DNA of 64,000 nt from Lutimaribacter_A marinistellae. Its GTDB lineage: Bacteria > Pseudomonadota > Alphaproteobacteria > Rhodobacterales > Rhodobacteraceae. A program made the translations under genes and the position numbers. Under the pieces are notes generated by a model. It did no database searches. It was not told where the DNA came from and saw only the letters and a program-made list of their open reading frames with translations. The stretch covers positions 124,001-188,000 of the forward strand of contig NZ_JBHRXI010000004.1 in assembly GCF_042648365.1 (NCBI RefSeq), in the 5' to 3' direction. Shown piece after piece: positions 8,359 to 16,254 of the stretch. How positions within the stretch are numbered: the stretch's first letter is position 1; each line of letters begins with the position of its first letter.

Positions 8359-9030
8359 TCAGGCTGCGTTTTGCGGGATGACCACGATTTCGACCCGGCG
8401 GTTCTGCGCCTTGCCCTCGGGGGTGAGGTTCGAGGCGATGGGCGCATCCTCGCCACGGCCGACCGTGGTGATCCGGTCATAGGTGACGCCACCGGCCTGC
8501 AGGATGTCGGCAACCGAATTGGCGCGGCGCATCGAAAGCGCCTGGTTGTAATCGGCGGCGCCGTCGCTGTCGGTGTGACCGATGATGCGCACGTCGGAGT
8601 TCGGGTAGCGCACGAGGTTCTCGGCCACGCGCCCGAGATCGGCGCGCAGGGCGGGATTCACGGTGGCGCTGTCGGTGTCGAAGGTGATGTCGTTCGGGAC
8701 CGAGACGACCAGCTGTTCGCCGGTATTGGTGACGGTGATCCCGTCATTGGCAAGCTGCTGGCGCAGTTCGGCGGCCTGCTTGTCAAGCTGGTTGCCGATG
8801 GCCGCGCCGCCCGCTGCGCCGATCGCGGCACCGGCAAGCGCGCCGAGGCCCGGGTTCGAGTCATTGGCCAGCGCACCGACGCCCGCGCCGAGGATCGCGC
8901 CCGTGATCGCACCGCCACGGGTGTTGCGGTTGGGATCGCTGCCATCGCCCAGCATCGCGGGATCGGTACAGGCGGAAAGCGCCAGCGCGCTGACGAGGCC
9001 GCCGGCAAGGGCGAATTTCGGAAGGGTCAT
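8359..9030 (-). CDS. OmpA-family peptidoglycan-binding lipoprotein with glycine zipper
   Basis: A 223-residue outer-membrane lipoprotein. A lipoprotein signal ends at LSAC (Cys21). It is followed by a glycine-zipper segment (GGAITGAILGAGVGALA ... GALAGAAIGAAGGAAIG), then a C-terminal OmpA domain with the peptidoglycan-binding signature region IIGHTDSDGAADYNQALSMRRANSV. This domain holds the outer membrane to the cell wall by binding diaminopimelate. The ATG at 9030 is chosen because AAAAGGTGATCCCA gives a good ribosome-binding site; a GTG nine bases upstream overlaps that site. Related proteins are annotated YiaD/Pal-like. Confidence 0.93.
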   Translation of the reverse strand: MTLPKFALAGGLVSALALSACTDPAMLGDGSDPNRNTRGGAITGAILGAGVGALANDSNPGLGALAGAAIGAAGGAAIGNQLDKQAAELRQQLANDGITVTNTGEQLVVSVPNDITFDTDSATVNPALRADLGRVAENLVRYPNSDVRIIGHTDSDGAADYNQALSMRRANSVADILQAGGVTYDRITTVGRGEDAPIASNLTPEGKAQNRRVEIVVIPQNAA

Positions 9031-9352
9031 TGGGATCACCTTTTGTCTGCTCTGTCCCCGGGTTTCAGCCGGGTCGTTTTCGTTTGACGCAATATATCAC
9101 GGAGCCGCGCTGCATCCTCAAGCTTGGCGGCGGATCGGTCGGCGGTTCCTTGCGCACACCGTCGGCTGTAGCTGCTAAACCCGCGGACCGAAACCCGGTT
9201 CCCGGCCAGACATTGCCAAAGCCGCGCGCTGGCCATGCGGAAGTTGGCCGGGTTGCAGCAATGCTGACAAACCTTCTGATTTTGGAATGGAAAACGCGCG
9301 GCCGGCATGGCAGGTTGAGCGGTGCAAGACCCTATCGAGAGAGAAAAAAACA
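9031..9352. other. Divergent intergenic region
   Basis: A 322-base gap between the OmpA-type lipoprotein gene (minus) and the CAP-RTX gene (plus). It must hold both promoters. I see no convincing RNA gene, repeat or additional coding frame. A short stem CCCGGGTTTCAGCCGGG lies near 9057-9073. The plus-side leader ends in a GAGAGAGAAAAAAACA stretch that serves as ribosome-binding region for the RTX gene. Confidence 0.5.
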
Positions 9353-10915
9353 ATGTCGATGACAGCGCCAGAGACGCTGATGCTGGAGCTATTGAACCGC
9401 GCGCGGCTTGACCCCGAGGCAGAGGCCGAACGCTACGACCTCGACGATCTGAACCGGGGCTTGCCGGATGGCCGGATCTCGGGCGAGGCGCAGCAGGTGC
9501 TGTCGCCCGACGATCTGCTGCTTGCCGCGGCGCGGGCGCATTCGCTGTGGATGCTGGAGGAAAACACGTTCTCTCATACCGGGATCGAGGGCAGCGACCC
9601 CGGCGACCGCATGGCAAGCGCGGGCTATGTCTTTACCGGCTCCTATACCTGGGGCGAGAATATCTCGTGGTCGGGCACGACGGGCACGGTTGATCCCGAG
9701 GCTGCGATCCTGCGTCAGCATCGCAGCCTGTTCCTGAGCGACGGGCACCGCAAGAACATCCTCAACCCCGCGTTCCAGCAAGTGGGCGTCGGGCATGAGC
9801 TGGGCGTGTTCACCTCGACCGGGTCGGACGGTGTCGAGCGGGACTGGAACGCCTCGATGGTTACCCAGAACTTTGCCGCCAGCGGGTCCATGCATTTCCT
9901 GACCGGGGTGGCGTTTGCCGATCTCGATGGCGACCTGTTCTACGACGTCGGCGAAGGGCGGTCGCGGGTCCATATCGCCTTTGACGAGGTCGCGGTGGAT
10001 ACGTATTCCGACGAAAGCGGCCTGTACGAGATGGCGCATGTGCTGACCGGACAGACGACCGTGCATGTGACGCTAGGCGGCGACCAGCAGAGCACCGTGG
10101 ACATGGACCTGGGCACCGATAACGTGAAGCTGGATGTCGTGTTGAACGAGGCCGGCACGGGCAGCATGCTGTTGTCGTCGGCCAGCATGAGCCTGCATGA
10201 CGGGGCAGCCATTCGGAACATGACGGTTCTGGGCATTGCCGATCTGGACCTGACCGGCAATGCCTTGTCCAACCGACTGGAGGGCAACCGGGGCGACAAC
10301 CGGCTGTCGGGCGGGGACGGACACGACACCCTGTTCGGGGGCGATGGCGATGACGTGCTGATCGGAGGCGAGAGCGTGGACGACCTGCGCGATGTGGCCT
10401 TTGGCGGCGCGGGTCACGATTCAATCGACGGGGGCCATGGCAATGACGAGCTGCGCGGCGATGACGGGAACGACACGGTTTCGGGCGGGTTCGGGACGGA
10501 TACCGTGATCGGCGGCGCGGGCGACGACGTTCTGACCGGCGAGGCATGGTCGGACATGCTTTATGGCAATGACGGCGCGGATTTCGTCAATGGCGGGTTC
10601 GGCCATGACCGCGTGAATGGCGGTGACGGGGCCGACCGGTTCTTTCACCTTGGAATCGCTGATCACGGGTCGGACTGGATCCAGGATTTCTCGGCCGCCG
10701 ATGGCGATGTGCTGGTCTTTGGCCGGGCCGGCGCGGTGGCTGCGGACTTCCAGGTGAACATCACCGAGACGGCAAATGCCGGGGTGGCCGGAGTCGAGGA
10801 GGCCTTTGTCATCTATCGGCCCACGGGGCAGATCATGTGGGCATTGGTCGATGGCGCGGCACAGGACGTGCTGACGCTGATGGTCAGCGGGGTGGAGTAC
10901 GACCTGCTGGCTTGA
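9353..10915 (+). CDS. Secreted CAP-domain protein with RTX calcium-binding repeats
   Basis: A 520-residue protein with no N-terminal signal peptide. Residues about 8-170 form a CAP (SCP/PR-1-like) domain, with the motifs AHSLWMLEENTFSHTG, TWGENISW and HRKNILNPAFQQVGVG. After a linker, residues about 300-430 carry RTX nonapeptide repeats (GGDGHDTLFGGDGDDVLIGG and similar) that bind calcium outside the cell. The last 90 residues, with TGQIMWALVDG, form the usual C-terminal secretion region. Export by a type I system is expected, but no ABC/HlyD pair is nearby. The ATG at 9353 follows GAGAGAGAAAAAAACA; earlier frames have no homology. A decayed relative of its tail is at 44991-45086. Confidence 0.9.
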   Translation: MSMTAPETLMLELLNRARLDPEAEAERYDLDDLNRGLPDGRISGEAQQVLSPDDLLLAAARAHSLWMLEENTFSHTGIEGSDPGDRMASAGYVFTGSYTWGENISWSGTTGTVDPEAAILRQHRSLFLSDGHRKNILNPAFQQVGVGHELGVFTSTGSDGVERDWNASMVTQNFAASGSMHFLTGVAFADLDGDLFYDVGEGRSRVHIAFDEVAVDTYSDESGLYEMAHVLTGQTTVHVTLGGDQQSTVDMDLGTDNVKLDVVLNEAGTGSMLLSSASMSLHDGAAIRNMTVLGIADLDLTGNALSNRLEGNRGDNRLSGGDGHDTLFGGDGDDVLIGGESVDDLRDVAFGGAGHDSIDGGHGNDELRGDDGNDTVSGGFGTDTVIGGAGDDVLTGEAWSDMLYGNDGADFVNGGFGHDRVNGGDGADRFFHLGIADHGSDWIQDFSAADGDVLVFGRAGAVAADFQVNITETANAGVAGVEEAFVIYRPTGQIMWALVDGAAQDVLTLMVSGVEYDLLA

Positions 10916-10924
10916 GAGGCGGTT

Positions 10925-10946
10925 GCCCCGGCCTATGCCGGGGCTT
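10925..10946. terminator. Hairpin between the convergent RTX and arsJ genes
   Basis: Perfect eight-base inverted repeat GCCCCGGC/GCCGGGGC with loop CTAT, overlapping the arsJ stop codon. Only TT follows in the plus direction, so it is a weak candidate for a shared terminator of the two convergent genes. Confidence 0.45.
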
Positions 10947-12201
10947 CCTGTGGCTGGTCGGTGAGGCGGCCCGCGATCAGCGCCGAGGCCGCCACCATGA
11001 GCGCCGCCGTTCCCAACACGAGGGTCAGCCCGCCGTACTGGTAGGTGAGGCCCGACAGCAGCGTGCCCAAAAGCCGCCCACCCGCATTGGCCATGTAGTA
11101 GAAGCCCACATCCATCGTCACCCGTTCAGAGCGGGTGAAGGCCAGGATCAGGTAGGAATGCAGTGCCGAATTGACGGCAAAGAGCGCGCCGAAGGCCAGC
11201 AGACCGGCCACCAGCGTCGCCGTCAGCCAAGGCTGCGGCCCCGGCGACAGGAGCGTCGCCAACGTCAGCGCCGCGGGCACGACGAACAACGCGCCCGCCC
11301 AGCCGCGTGCGGCGCGGATCAGGTCGCCCTCGGTCCGAGGGGCGGCACCCAGCAGGCGCGGTGCGCTGGCCTGAACCGCGCCGTAGAGGATGATCCAGAT
11401 CGCCATGAACGTGCCGATCATGAAGAACGCCGCGCGGTTACCCTCTTCGCTGCCATCGGAGAGTACGGCGTAGAAGTAGATCGGGATGCCGACCACGAAC
11501 CAGACATCGCGCGCGCCGAACAGGAACACCCGCGCGGCGCTGAGCCAGTTCACATTGGCCGAGGTCGAGAACACCTGGCTGAACTTCGCGCCCTTGCTGC
11601 CGCGGGGCAGGCCGTCGGGCATGAAGCGGATGACGGCCACGAGGATCACGGCCAGCACCGCGGCCATGGCAAGCACCGCCCATGTGAAGCCGAGCGTGGC
11701 CAGAAGCGCGGCGCCCATGAGAAAGCCCACGCCCTTGACCGCGTTCTTGGACCCGGTCAGAAGCGCAACCCACCGGAAAAGCCCGTCGCCCTCGGCCGGG
11801 GCCAGAAGCTTGACCGCCGATTTCGAGGACATCTTGGCAAGGTCCTTGGCCACGCCGCTGGCGCCCTGCACGCACATGACGAAGGCGACAGAGACGCCGA
11901 TGGCCCATGACGGGTCAAGCTGCGTCAGCGCCAGAAGCGCCACGACCTGTATCGACAACCCCGCGTAAAGCGTCGAGGTCAGGCCGAACCGCGCGGCGAT
12001 CCAGCCGGCGGCGAGATTGGTGACCATCCCGGCGATCTCGTAGAGAACGAAGAGATAGGCCAGCTGGATCGGGGTGAAGCCCAGCGTGTGGAAATGCAGG
12101 AGCACAAGCATCCGCAGCGCCCCGTCGGTGAGCATGAAGGCCCAATAGGCCGCCGTCACAGCGATATAGGCGGACAGACCTTCGGGGCGCGGCGTGGTCA
12201 T
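10933..12201 (-). CDS. arsJ: Organoarsenical efflux MFS transporter ArsJ
   Basis: A 422-residue major-facilitator protein with about twelve hydrophobic segments. It is assigned to ArsJ, which exports 1-arseno-3-phosphoglycerate, because it is the last gene of an operon with an ArsR-ArsC fusion and a dedicated glyceraldehyde-3-phosphate dehydrogenase. Sequence features include the start SAYIAVTAAYWAFMLTDGAL and the loop GVAKDLAKMSSKSAVKLLAP. The start overlaps the GAPDH stop by four bases (ATGA), so it is translationally coupled. The product leaves the cell and falls apart to arsenate, giving resistance without reduction. Confidence 0.93.
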   Translation of the reverse strand: MTTPRPEGLSAYIAVTAAYWAFMLTDGALRMLVLLHFHTLGFTPIQLAYLFVLYEIAGMVTNLAAGWIAARFGLTSTLYAGLSIQVVALLALTQLDPSWAIGVSVAFVMCVQGASGVAKDLAKMSSKSAVKLLAPAEGDGLFRWVALLTGSKNAVKGVGFLMGAALLATLGFTWAVLAMAAVLAVILVAVIRFMPDGLPRGSKGAKFSQVFSTSANVNWLSAARVFLFGARDVWFVVGIPIYFYAVLSDGSEEGNRAAFFMIGTFMAIWIILYGAVQASAPRLLGAAPRTEGDLIRAARGWAGALFVVPAALTLATLLSPGPQPWLTATLVAGLLAFGALFAVNSALHSYLILAFTRSERVTMDVGFYYMANAGGRLLGTLLSGLTYQYGGLTLVLGTAALMVAASALIAGRLTDQPQEAPA

Positions 12202-13199
12202 AGCGCGGCACCCACCATCTGGGCCACGTCGACGAGGCGATAGGCATAGCCCATCTCGTTGTCGTACCAGGCGTAGATCTTCACATGGGTGCCGTTCACC
12301 ACCATGGTCGATTGTGCATCAACGATGCTGGAGCGCGTGTCGTTGGTGTAGTCGGTCGATACCAGCGGGCGAGTCTCGTAGCCCAGGATACCCTTGAGCG
12401 GGCCGTCGGTCGCGGCGGCCTCGAACAGGGCGTTGACCTCTTCGACGGTGGTTTCACGCTCGACCTCGAACACGCAATCGGTCAGCGAGGCGTTGAGCAG
12501 CGGCACGCGAACGGCGTGGCCGTTCAGGCGCCCCTTGAGCTCGGGGTAGATCAGCGTAATCGCCGTGGCACTGCCTGTGGTGGTTGGGATCAGCGAGTTG
12601 AGCGCCGAGCGCGCGCGGCGCAGGTCCTTGGCAGGACGGTCCACGATGGTCTGCGTGTTGGTCACGTCATGGATGGTCGTCATCGAGCCGTGCTTGATGC
12701 CCAGACCCTCGTGGACCACCTTGACCACCGGAGCAAGGCAATTGGTGGTGCAGGAGGCCGCGGTCACGATGCTATGCGCCTCGGGGTCATATGTCTGGTC
12801 ATTGACGCCGATCACGATGTTGGCGGTGGGGCCATCCTTGACCGGGGCGGAGACGACGACCTTTTTCACGCCCGCCTCGAAATAAGGGGCGAGCTTGGCC
12901 TCGGTCTTGAAGACGCCGGTGCAGTCGATGACGACATCGACACCGTCGAGCGGCAGGTCGGCGATGTCACGCGCGCCGATGAAAGGCAGGCGGACGCCGT
13001 CGATGGTGACGCTGTCGGCATCATGCGAGAATTCGGCATCCCAGCGCCCGTGCACGGTGTCGAATTCCAGAAGGTGCGCATGCATTTCGGGATCGCCAAC
13101 CGCGTCGTTGATCCATGCGATCTTGACGCCGCGGTCGAGCAGCGGCTTGAGGGCGAGCTTGCCGACCCGCCCGAGGCCGTTGAGTGCGTAGGTGGTCAT
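12198..13199 (-). CDS. ArsJ-associated glyceraldehyde-3-phosphate dehydrogenase
   Basis: A 333-residue GAPDH-fold enzyme. The N-terminal NAD-binding domain starts TTYALNGLGRVGKLALKPLL, the catalytic cysteine is in SCTTNCLAP, and the C-terminal region contains the conserved WYDNEMGYAYRLVD. Position in the ars operon, with four-base overlaps to both neighbours, identifies it as the arsenate-specific type rather than the glycolytic one. It would use arsenate in place of phosphate to make 1-arseno-3-phosphoglycerate, the substrate of ArsJ. The divergent N-terminus (no INGFGRIGR) also sets it apart from glycolytic GapA. Confidence 0.94.
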   Translation of the reverse strand: MTTYALNGLGRVGKLALKPLLDRGVKIAWINDAVGDPEMHAHLLEFDTVHGRWDAEFSHDADSVTIDGVRLPFIGARDIADLPLDGVDVVIDCTGVFKTEAKLAPYFEAGVKKVVVSAPVKDGPTANIVIGVNDQTYDPEAHSIVTAASCTTNCLAPVVKVVHEGLGIKHGSMTTIHDVTNTQTIVDRPAKDLRRARSALNSLIPTTTGSATAITLIYPELKGRLNGHAVRVPLLNASLTDCVFEVERETTVEEVNALFEAAATDGPLKGILGYETRPLVSTDYTNDTRSSIVDAQSTMVVNGTHVKIYAWYDNEMGYAYRLVDVAQMVGAAL

Positions 13200-14029
13200 G
13201 CGTTTTCCTCTTTGGAGATCCGGCCGATGCGGTCGACTTCGGCTTGCAGCGTGATGCGGTCGAGGCTTTCGACGGGCAGCGCGGTGAACGCCTCGATCCG
13301 GTGCTTGAGCGCGCCATAGGCCTGTTGAAAGGCGAGGCTTTTCTCGGCATCGGTGCCATCGACCCTAACCGGGTCGGGCATGCCCCAATGGCCGCTGATG
13401 GGCTGGCCTTCCCACGCGGGGCATTCCTCGTTCGCGGCCTGGTTGCAGACGGTGAACACGAAGTCGAGCGCGGGCGCGTCGGGGCCGGAAAACTCCGACA
13501 CGTTCTTGGAGCGCAGGTGCGACACGTCGTGGCCTTTGTCCTCAAGCACCTTCAGCGCAAAGGGGTTGAGCTCGGAATAGGGGCGCGTGCCGGCGGAATA
13601 GACGGTGAACCGGTCACCGCCAAGACGACGCAGCAGCGATTCGGCAAAGATCGACCGGGCGGAATTGCCCGTGCAGATGAACAGGACGTTGTATTTGCGG
13701 TCAGCCATGGGAGGGGATCCTTCGGAGAGAGGCAGGCAGAGGTCGGGGCGGCCCCGGCAGCAATCGAGAAACAGAAAGTCGAACAGGTTTTGCACATTTG
13801 ACATGTTCACCCCGTAGAGAAGCGCGGTGCCGTCCCGGTGCTGGCGGACCAGCCCGGTGCGGGTGAGCGCGGCGAGATAGGCCGACATCGTGCTTGGCTT
13901 GACGTCGAGCGCGTCGGCCAGTTCCCCGGCCCGGACGCTGTCGGGATGACGGCGCATGAGCAGGCGGAACACGGCAAGCCGTTGCTTGTGGCCCAGGGTG
14001 GCCAGGATTTCCGATTTATCTATTTCCAT
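13196..14029 (-). CDS. ArsR-ArsC fusion: arsenic-responsive repressor plus arsenate reductase
   Basis: A 277-residue two-domain protein. Residues 1-100 form an ArsR winged-helix domain (LGHKQRLAVFRLLMRR; recognition segment KPSTMSAYLAALTRTGLV). It ends with three clustered cysteines (Cys90, Cys91, Cys98 in DCCRGRPDLC) that could bind arsenite. From about residue 108 a low-molecular-weight-phosphatase-type arsenate reductase begins, with the active-site loop CTGNSAR at Cys119. The ATG at 14029 is chosen because it starts the ArsR fold and is next to a dyad operator; upstream codons run through the operator. An internal ATG at 13708 with AAGGA before it could give a free ArsC. First gene of the arsRC-gapdh-arsJ operon. 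Confidence 0.93.
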   Translation of the reverse strand: MEIDKSEILATLGHKQRLAVFRLLMRRHPDSVRAGELADALDVKPSTMSAYLAALTRTGLVRQHRDGTALLYGVNMSNVQNLFDFLFLDCCRGRPDLCLPLSEGSPPMADRKYNVLFICTGNSARSIFAESLLRRLGGDRFTVYSAGTRPYSELNPFALKVLEDKGHDVSHLRSKNVSEFSGPDAPALDFVFTVCNQAANEECPAWEGQPISGHWGMPDPVRVDGTDAEKSLAFQQAYGALKHRIEAFTALPVESLDRITLQAEVDRIGRISKEENA

Positions 14030-14050
14030 ATTTCGCGAATTAGTGAAATA
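14029..14050. promoter_or_regulatory. ArsR-type dyad operator
   Basis: Inverted repeat TATTTC-N10-GAAATA, with the inner TTTCGC/GTGAAA arms, touches the start codon of the ArsR-ArsC fusion. ArsR/SmtB repressors bind such dyads over the promoter and release on arsenite. It is the only obvious dyad in the 65 bases before the operon. It supports self-repression, though DNA contact is inferred from position and symmetry. Confidence 0.65.
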
Positions 14051-14094
14051 GCGCCGTGCGTGCAAGTGAAGTTTCCATGACAGCCCGCCCTTGT

Positions 14095-15012
14095 TCAGGT
14101 CCGGGCAGCCGGATCGAAGGCAGCGAGCCCGGTCAGGGCGGCATCGTCGCGGTCGAAGAGTCTCAGCGCAGGGCGCCGGCCGGGGCCGAGCACCGGCGGG
14201 CCGTCAACCTGCATCACCGCCTTGAGCACGGTTTCGTTCGCGAGTGCCGCGCGGGCGACGCTGCCGGCAAGGAAGATCCCGTTGCCCGGCATGTAGGCGA
14301 GGGTCAGCATGCGCAGCAACAGGCCAAGGCAGGTGCCGAATAGGCCGTGAAACCGGTCGGCAAGTCCGCTGTCCGCGTGCAGAATGGTCTGCGCGTGTTC
14401 GTGATCAGGAACCACCCGCCCCCCGAGCGCGGACAGAAGAGCGAGGTAGCCGCGACCGGAAAACAGCTCTTCGATCGTTTGTCTGCCTGCGGGAAGCTCC
14501 GGCAGGTGGGCCACGATATCCATGGGCAGCGGCGCGTGACCCAGCTCGCTGTTCCACGTCACAACGCCGCCATCCGGTTGTCGCGTGACGGGGCAGACAT
14601 TGAACCCGGTTCCGATCCCCACCACCAGCGCCTGCCGCCCGTCGCGCGGCGCTTCGTGCAGGACAGGGAGGGTGTCAGCCAGTACCGGAAGAGAGTGGCC
14701 AAGCGACTCGAGATCGTTGAGGAGGTGGGTTTTGCCCAAGGACAAATCGCGCGACAGTTCGTCCGCATCGATGAGCCAATCGCGATTGGTGAGCCTGAGC
14801 CGCCCCCCGGCATGTGGTCCGGCCCCAGCGATCACCGCCTCTTGGGGGTGCTGCCCTACCCCAGCGAGAAAATCGGCGAGCATCGGCCCGACGCCTGCGA
14901 AATCGTCGTTGCGCAGGATGCGGACGGTCTGCGGCAACGGCACGCCGGAGGCGGCAAGCGCGATGCGGCTGTTGGTGCCTCCGATATCTGCGATCAGGCG
15001 GTCGGGCGTCAC
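14095..15012 (-). CDS. glk: Glucokinase
   Basis: A 305-residue protein of the bacterial glucokinase (Glk) family, which phosphorylates glucose with ATP to glucose-6-phosphate in the cytoplasm. The phosphate-1 motif LIADIGGTNSRIAL is right at the N-terminus, LLNDLESLGHSLP and GIGTGFNV follow, and NSELGHAPL is the GHxxL signature. I chose the GTG at 15012, which has AAAGG eight bases upstream. An ATG at 15108 would add 32 residues lacking family similarity. The gene lies upstream of the ars operon on the same strand but is functionally separate. Confidence 0.88.
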   Translation of the reverse strand: MTPDRLIADIGGTNSRIALAASGVPLPQTVRILRNDDFAGVGPMLADFLAGVGQHPQEAVIAGAGPHAGGRLRLTNRDWLIDADELSRDLSLGKTHLLNDLESLGHSLPVLADTLPVLHEAPRDGRQALVVGIGTGFNVCPVTRQPDGGVVTWNSELGHAPLPMDIVAHLPELPAGRQTIEELFSGRGYLALLSALGGRVVPDHEHAQTILHADSGLADRFHGLFGTCLGLLLRMLTLAYMPGNGIFLAGSVARAALANETVLKAVMQVDGPPVLGPGRRPALRLFDRDDAALTGLAAFDPAART

Positions 15013-15150
15013 GGCGGTTACCTTTCGGGCGTTTCGGTTTCGGCGTGGCAAGAGGGCGTTTCGCGCACGCAGGTTGTTTGCCATCCCTGTCGCTTGTACT
15101 AGGCTCATGCGCAGGCGTCGCCCCCGGCGCCGTTCGGGAACGCGGTTATC

Positions 15151-16254
15151 ATGTCCATCTGGAAACAGTTACTCGTCCTCGCCGTGATGGCGGGACTGGC
15201 CTATGGCGGGTACGAGGCCTATCAGCGCTACATGATGACGGAAGCCGCACCGGAGCGGGGCGGCCCGCCACGCGGCGGGCGGGCGGCGACGGTGGAGCTG
15301 TCCAGCGTGGAAACCCGCAAACTGGCCCGGCTGGTCGAGGCGGTGGGCACGACACGAGCGCGGCAATCCATCGAGATCGTGCCCGAAGCATCGGGCCGGG
15401 TGGAAAAGATAGCCTTTGATGCCGGGCAGGCAGTCGAGGCGGGGGCGGTTCTGGTGCAACTGGACGACGCCATCGCCCGCGCGGACCTGGCCGAGGCCGA
15501 TGCGCAGCTGGTGGAGCGTCGGCGCGGGCTGGACCGGCTCAACCAGCTCAGGGGGTCAAGCTCGGTCTCGGAGGCGGCCATCGAGCAGGCAGTGGCGCGG
15601 TTTGCCGAGGCGCAGGCACAGGTGGATCGTGCGCGCCAGCGGCTGGCCGAGCGCACGATCCGCGCCCCGTTTTCCGGGACGGTCGGCCTGCCCGAGGCCG
15701 ATATCGGCGCACGGGTGACGGCGGGTACGTTCATCACCCGGCTCGACGACCTGTCCGAGGTCGAGGTCGAATTTTCGCTTCCCGAGACGCTGTTCGCGCA
15801 GATCATCCCCGGCCAGAAGGTCATCGCAACCAGCGCGGCCTTTCCCGATCGCAGCTTTGCCGGGGCCGTCGATGCGGTTGACAGCCGGATCGACCCGGTA
15901 AGCCGGTCCTTTCGCACCCGCGCAATCATTCCCAACCCCGACGGCACGCTGCCCGCGGGCATGTTCATGTCGCTGGAGCTGACTCTGGAGGAGTTCGACA
16001 GGCTGGTCGTGCCGGAGGAGGCCATCGTCTTTCAGGCCGCCGAAACCTACGTCTTCACGGTCGAGGATGGCACCGCGCGGCGCATTCCGGTGCGCACCGG
16101 TCAGCGGCGCGACGGGCTGGTCGCGGTGCTGAGCGGGTTGGAGGCGGGCATGCATGTCGTCATCCGAGGCCTGCACCGGGTACGCGACGGCGGGCCGGTC
16201 AACGTGCTGTCGCTGGACGGTGAAACGCCGCCAAACGAAGAGGCCGAATCGTGA
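15151..16254 (+). CDS. RND efflux periplasmic adaptor (membrane-fusion protein)
   Basis: A 367-residue HlyD/AcrA-type adaptor. An N-terminal membrane anchor (LLVLAVMAGLAYGGYEAY) is followed by the first lipoyl half (VEKIAFDAGQAVEAGAVLVQLDD), a short coiled-coil hairpin (residues about 115-165), the second lipoyl half RTIRAPFSGTVGLPE and beta-barrel/membrane-proximal domains. It connects the inner-membrane RND pump to an outer-membrane channel. The stop overlaps the pump start by four bases (GTGA). No TolC-type gene or regulator is adjacent; divergent glucokinase shares the upstream gap. Confidence 0.93.
   Translation: MSIWKQLLVLAVMAGLAYGGYEAYQRYMMTEAAPERGGPPRGGRAATVELSSVETRKLARLVEAVGTTRARQSIEIVPEASGRVEKIAFDAGQAVEAGAVLVQLDDAIARADLAEADAQLVERRRGLDRLNQLRGSSSVSEAAIEQAVARFAEAQAQVDRARQRLAERTIRAPFSGTVGLPEADIGARVTAGTFITRLDDLSEVEVEFSLPETLFAQIIPGQKVIATSAAFPDRSFAGAVDAVDSRIDPVSRSFRTRAIIPNPDGTLPAGMFMSLELTLEEFDRLVVPEEAIVFQAAETYVFTVEDGTARRIPVRTGQRRDGLVAVLSGLEAGMHVVIRGLHRVRDGGPVNVLSLDGETPPNEEAES

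Noticed and set aside
8790..8930. GC-rich alternating repeat in the OmpA-type gene
   Set aside because: Explained by the glycine-zipper coding region.
10250..10660. Periodic G/A-rich DNA that looks like a tandem repeat array
   Set aside because: It is the coding sequence of RTX nonapeptide repeats; periodicity follows the protein.
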